64,000 bases of DNA from Williamsia sp. (GTDB taxonomy: Bacteria > Bacteroidota > Bacteroidia > Chitinophagales > Chitinophagaceae): assembly GCA_015069695.1 (NCBI GenBank), contig JADCRZ010000002.1, positions 124,001 through 188,000 of the forward strand. Reading direction: 5' to 3'. The notes beneath the pieces are model-generated. The model saw only the letters and a list, made by a program, of their open reading frames with translations, searched no databases and was not told the DNA's origin. Both the position numbers and the translations under genes were made by a program. Shown here piece after piece: positions 61,705-64,000 of this stretch; the stretch's first letter is position 1; every line of letters starts with the position of its first letter.

Positions 61705-63513
61705 ATGAAAAAGTCATTCCTATACATATCACTTCTTGTCTTCTTATCGTCGTGCGTAAAAGAAGTGCTGGATAAAAGAGACCTGACCGGTGTGGGAACA
61801 GAAGCATGGGACGTTGAATCCACCGCCGATCTGTACCTGAACCGTTCCTATTCCGTGATCATGCCCAACTGGCCTGCCAATGCAGGGCAGACCCTGCCCT
61901 TCGCCCTGCACAATACGACCGATGATTACAGCACGACGGGTAATACGGCCATCTTGTTCGGCACCCTGGGCATCGATGCCATCAACGACTTCGCGCCAAG
62001 TGCCACTTCCAATACGGGTACCTGGTACAATGTGCGCCGGTTGAACATCCTGCTGCAGGGCGTGAACGCCGGTAAACTGCCGGAGGCGGTCAAAACAAGG
62101 ATCAAGGCAGAAGCTTATTTCCTGCGTGCATACATCTATTTCAACCTGGTGAAATTATACGGCGGTGTGCCGATCGTAACCAAACCGCAGGACTGGGAGA
62201 ACGATGAATTGCTGGTACCCAGGAACAAAACTTCCGAGTGCATTGATTTTATCTGTAAAGACCTGGATTCTGCTGCACTGGCGCCGGCTGCACTGCAGGC
62301 AAATTACTCGGCAAGCTCAGGCAACAGGGGCCGGATCACGCAGGCGGCTGCCCTTGCTTTCAAAGGAAGGGTGCTGCTGTACTGGGCAAGCGCCCAGTTC
62401 AATCCGAACAATGACCCGGCAAGATGGAAAAGGGCCTATGATGCCAATAAGATCGCATTTGACGTACTGACCACGCAGGGCTATGCTTTGTATCCTGCTT
62501 TTTCAGCCGTATTAACCGATGAAAGCAGCGCCAACAAAGAAGTGATCATACTCCGCTCTTACGACGGATCTACGGTGAGCGGCAATTTTAATAGTTATGA
62601 AGCCCAGGCCCGTCCTTCATCGGAAGGCGGTGGAACAGGTTATAACCCTACCTGGAACCTGGTGCGGGCTTTTCCGATGAAAAACGGGAAAGCCATCACG
62701 GAAACCGGTTCGGGTTACGATTCGGTTTATTACTGGAGAAACCGTGATCCGCGTTTAGATGCCACCGTTGTATACAACGGAGCAACATGGGCGCTGAGCG
62801 GAGTAGCTACCAGGAGGCAATGGATGTTCGCCGGCACTACCAGCGAAACCACGATTTCACCTACCGGCTTCTATGCGCGCAAGGGTGTCAATCCCGCTAC
62901 GCTCAGAACCAACGCAGCATACGGCGGTACCGACTGGATAGAAATGCGTTTTGCCGAAGTGATGCTGAACCTCGCCGAATGCGCCAATGCAACCGGTCTG
63001 ACGAATGACGCCTATACGATGATGACGGCCATCCGCAAAAGGGCAGGCATCGATGCCGGCACCGATAACCTGTATGGTTTGAAACCGGGCATGACCCAGG
63101 CCGAGATGCTCACTGCCATCATCAACGAACGCAGGATCGAGTTCGCATTTGAAGGAAAGCGGTATGATGATCTGCGCCGCACCAAACTCTGGACTACACT
63201 CAACGGAACGTACCGGCAGAAACTGGTGTTTGCGATCAAAGCGCCTTACGTGGCTACCACCAATACGGCAACCGCCAATAATTTGAACGGTTTTGTGCCC
63301 GGCACCTCTACTTATTTGAGGGATACGATCAACCTGAATACGGATTCTTACGCCAAGATATTTACGGTCACCGTGGCCAACCTGGAAAGCACGCCCATCA
63401 ATTTCAAGCCGGAGTACTATTTCTACGCCATCCCTACCAGTAACATCACCCGCGACCCGAATATGAAACAAACAAACGGATGGGGTACCGGCGGATTTGA
63501 TCCCTTGCAATAA
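61705..63513 (+). CDS. SusD/RagB-family lipoprotein (operon 3)
   Basis: A 602-residue surface lipoprotein; signal KKSFLYISLLVFLSSC gives the lipid Cys near residue 17. Motifs: KAEAYFLRAYIYFNLVKLYGG (N-terminal SusD block), WIEMRFAEVMLNLAECANAT and INERRIEFAFEGKRYDDLRR. Starts 21 bp after susC. Partner of the 58474 transporter. Large size and the pectate-lyase neighbour support a pectin-type ligand. Confidence 0.94.
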   Translation: MKKSFLYISLLVFLSSCVKEVLDKRDLTGVGTEAWDVESTADLYLNRSYSVIMPNWPANAGQTLPFALHNTTDDYSTTGNTAILFGTLGIDAINDFAPSATSNTGTWYNVRRLNILLQGVNAGKLPEAVKTRIKAEAYFLRAYIYFNLVKLYGGVPIVTKPQDWENDELLVPRNKTSECIDFICKDLDSAALAPAALQANYSASSGNRGRITQAAALAFKGRVLLYWASAQFNPNNDPARWKRAYDANKIAFDVLTTQGYALYPAFSAVLTDESSANKEVIILRSYDGSTVSGNFNSYEAQARPSSEGGGTGYNPTWNLVRAFPMKNGKAITETGSGYDSVYYWRNRDPRLDATVVYNGATWALSGVATRRQWMFAGTTSETTISPTGFYARKGVNPATLRTNAAYGGTDWIEMRFAEVMLNLAECANATGLTNDAYTMMTAIRKRAGIDAGTDNLYGLKPGMTQAEMLTAIINERRIEFAFEGKRYDDLRRTKLWTTLNGTYRQKLVFAIKAPYVATTNTATANNLNGFVPGTSTYLRDTINLNTDSYAKIFTVTVANLESTPINFKPEYYFYAIPTSNITRDPNMKQTNGWGTGGFDPLQ

Positions 63514-63562
63514 AAAACAAAACCTAGTTTATTCCATCAGTCCTCCAAAAAATCAGTTCGTC

Positions 63563-64000
63563 ATGAAAAAATGGTTCTCTAAGATTTTCCTGGTTGCTTT
63601 TACAGCAGGTGTTGCACAGACAGCTTTGGCTCAGTATCCCGATGTTCCGAAACCTGTACAGGCATGGGCCGATTCCCTGATGACAGCCGCCCGGAAACAT
63701 TCTGACGAAGCCTGGCTGAAAGCCCTGCCGGCCATTGAAAAGGAAGCCAAGAACGGCAAGCCCTTTATCCCCTGGGCAACCAGGCCGCTCGATCTGCCGC
63801 AGGCCGAGATCCCGGCTTTTCCGGGTGCCGAAGGCGGTGGTAAATACAGCTTTGGCGGCCGCGGTGGTAAAGTGGTCGTTGTAACAAGTCTGGCAGATGA
63901 CGGTCCGGGTACACTGCGCGATGCCTGTGAGCAAGGCGGCGCCCGCATTGTAGTGTTCAACGTGGCTGGTATCATCCGGCTTAAGACCCCGCTGATGATC
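63563..64000 (+). CDS. Pectate lyase-like (PL1-type) protein, 5' part only
   Basis: The frame runs from the ATG at 63563 to the window edge: 146 residues, no stop. Signal KKWFSKIFLVAFTAGVAQTA ending LAQ. Residues about 90-146 carry FPGAEGGGKYSFGGRGGKVV and TSLADDGPGTLRDACEQGG, then VVFNVAGIIRLKTPL, the start of the parallel beta-helix of Bacteroidota pectate lyases. It would cut de-esterified homogalacturonan by beta-elimination. Catalytic Arg and Ca2+ Asp residues lie beyond the window. It follows susD by 49 bp. Confidence 0.82.
   Translation, partial: MKKWFSKIFLVAFTAGVAQTALAQYPDVPKPVQAWADSLMTAARKHSDEAWLKALPAIEKEAKNGKPFIPWATRPLDLPQAEIPAFPGAEGGGKYSFGGRGGKVVVVTSLADDGPGTLRDACEQGGARIVVFNVAGIIRLKTPLMI

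Noticed and set aside
1-64000. tRNA, rRNA, CRISPR array or transposase
   Set aside because: No cloverleaf-like T-loop/anticodon arrangement, no rRNA-like block, no regularly spaced direct repeats and no transposase motifs were seen by eye. This was not an exhaustive search.

Overview
The window reads as a chromosome segment of a carbohydrate-degrading Bacteroidota, most likely a Chitinophagaceae-type soil or plant-associated bacterium. This is inferred from three SusC/SusD pairs, many secreted glycosidases with MK-type signal peptides ending in Ala-Gln, ECF sigma/anti-sigma units, and occasional TAnnTTTG -7 promoter boxes. No rRNA, tRNA, CRISPR array, phage gene or transposase was seen. Nearly all genes are accessory sugar-foraging genes.

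Layout. 1-8.5 kb is a loose set of secreted glycan enzymes: a GH30-like hydrolase, a TlpA-type thioredoxin, a ThuA-domain protein, a GH33 sialidase, a sugar isomerase-like TIM barrel and a two-domain PL6 lyase. 8.7-18.5 kb is a compact minus-strand operon: SusC, SusD, a sugar-porter MFS transporter, a GH32-like enzyme and a ROK sugar kinase. A LacI-family gene lies directly upstream. Three copies of the palindrome CTTTAAACGTTTAAAG (one with slightly different flanks) sit in front of susC and of lacI, so this looks like a self-regulated LacI regulon for a fructan- or sucrose-like sugar.

18.9-25.3 kb holds small secreted or hypothetical proteins (one with three KGYYSI repeats), a beta-lactamase-fold serine hydrolase, a GH43 enzyme with a discoidin-like domain, and a broken FtsX/MacB permease that appears to have lost its middle. 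25.5-30.9 kb has a PLP-dependent histidine decarboxylase, a NrtA/SsuA-type ABC importer and an ECF sigma factor with a small membrane partner. 31.0-36.6 kb has a DUF6249-like membrane protein and a SusC/SusD/surface-lipoprotein set with no enzyme beside it. 36.9-42.3 kb has a metallo-beta-lactamase-fold protein, a second ECF sigma/anti-sigma/outer-membrane-protein trio, and a molybdate importer (modABC).

42.5-64 kb is a large polysaccharide-utilisation region. It contains an unassigned GH67/GH20-like glycosidase, a GH63/MGH1-like enzyme, a GH95 enzyme with an inserted beta-sandwich, a GH78 rhamnosidase, a beta-propeller glycosidase and a GH2 enzyme. An opposing AraC regulator follows, then a DUF3826 protein, SusC, SusD and the start of a pectate-lyase-like gene cut by the window edge. 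Rhamnosidase, GH95, GH2, DUF3826 and pectate lyase together point to pectin, with rhamnogalacturonan side chains as the likely target (inference). A family of GC-rich palindromic repeats marks three intergenic gaps. Family calls rest on motifs read by eye; no database search was run.
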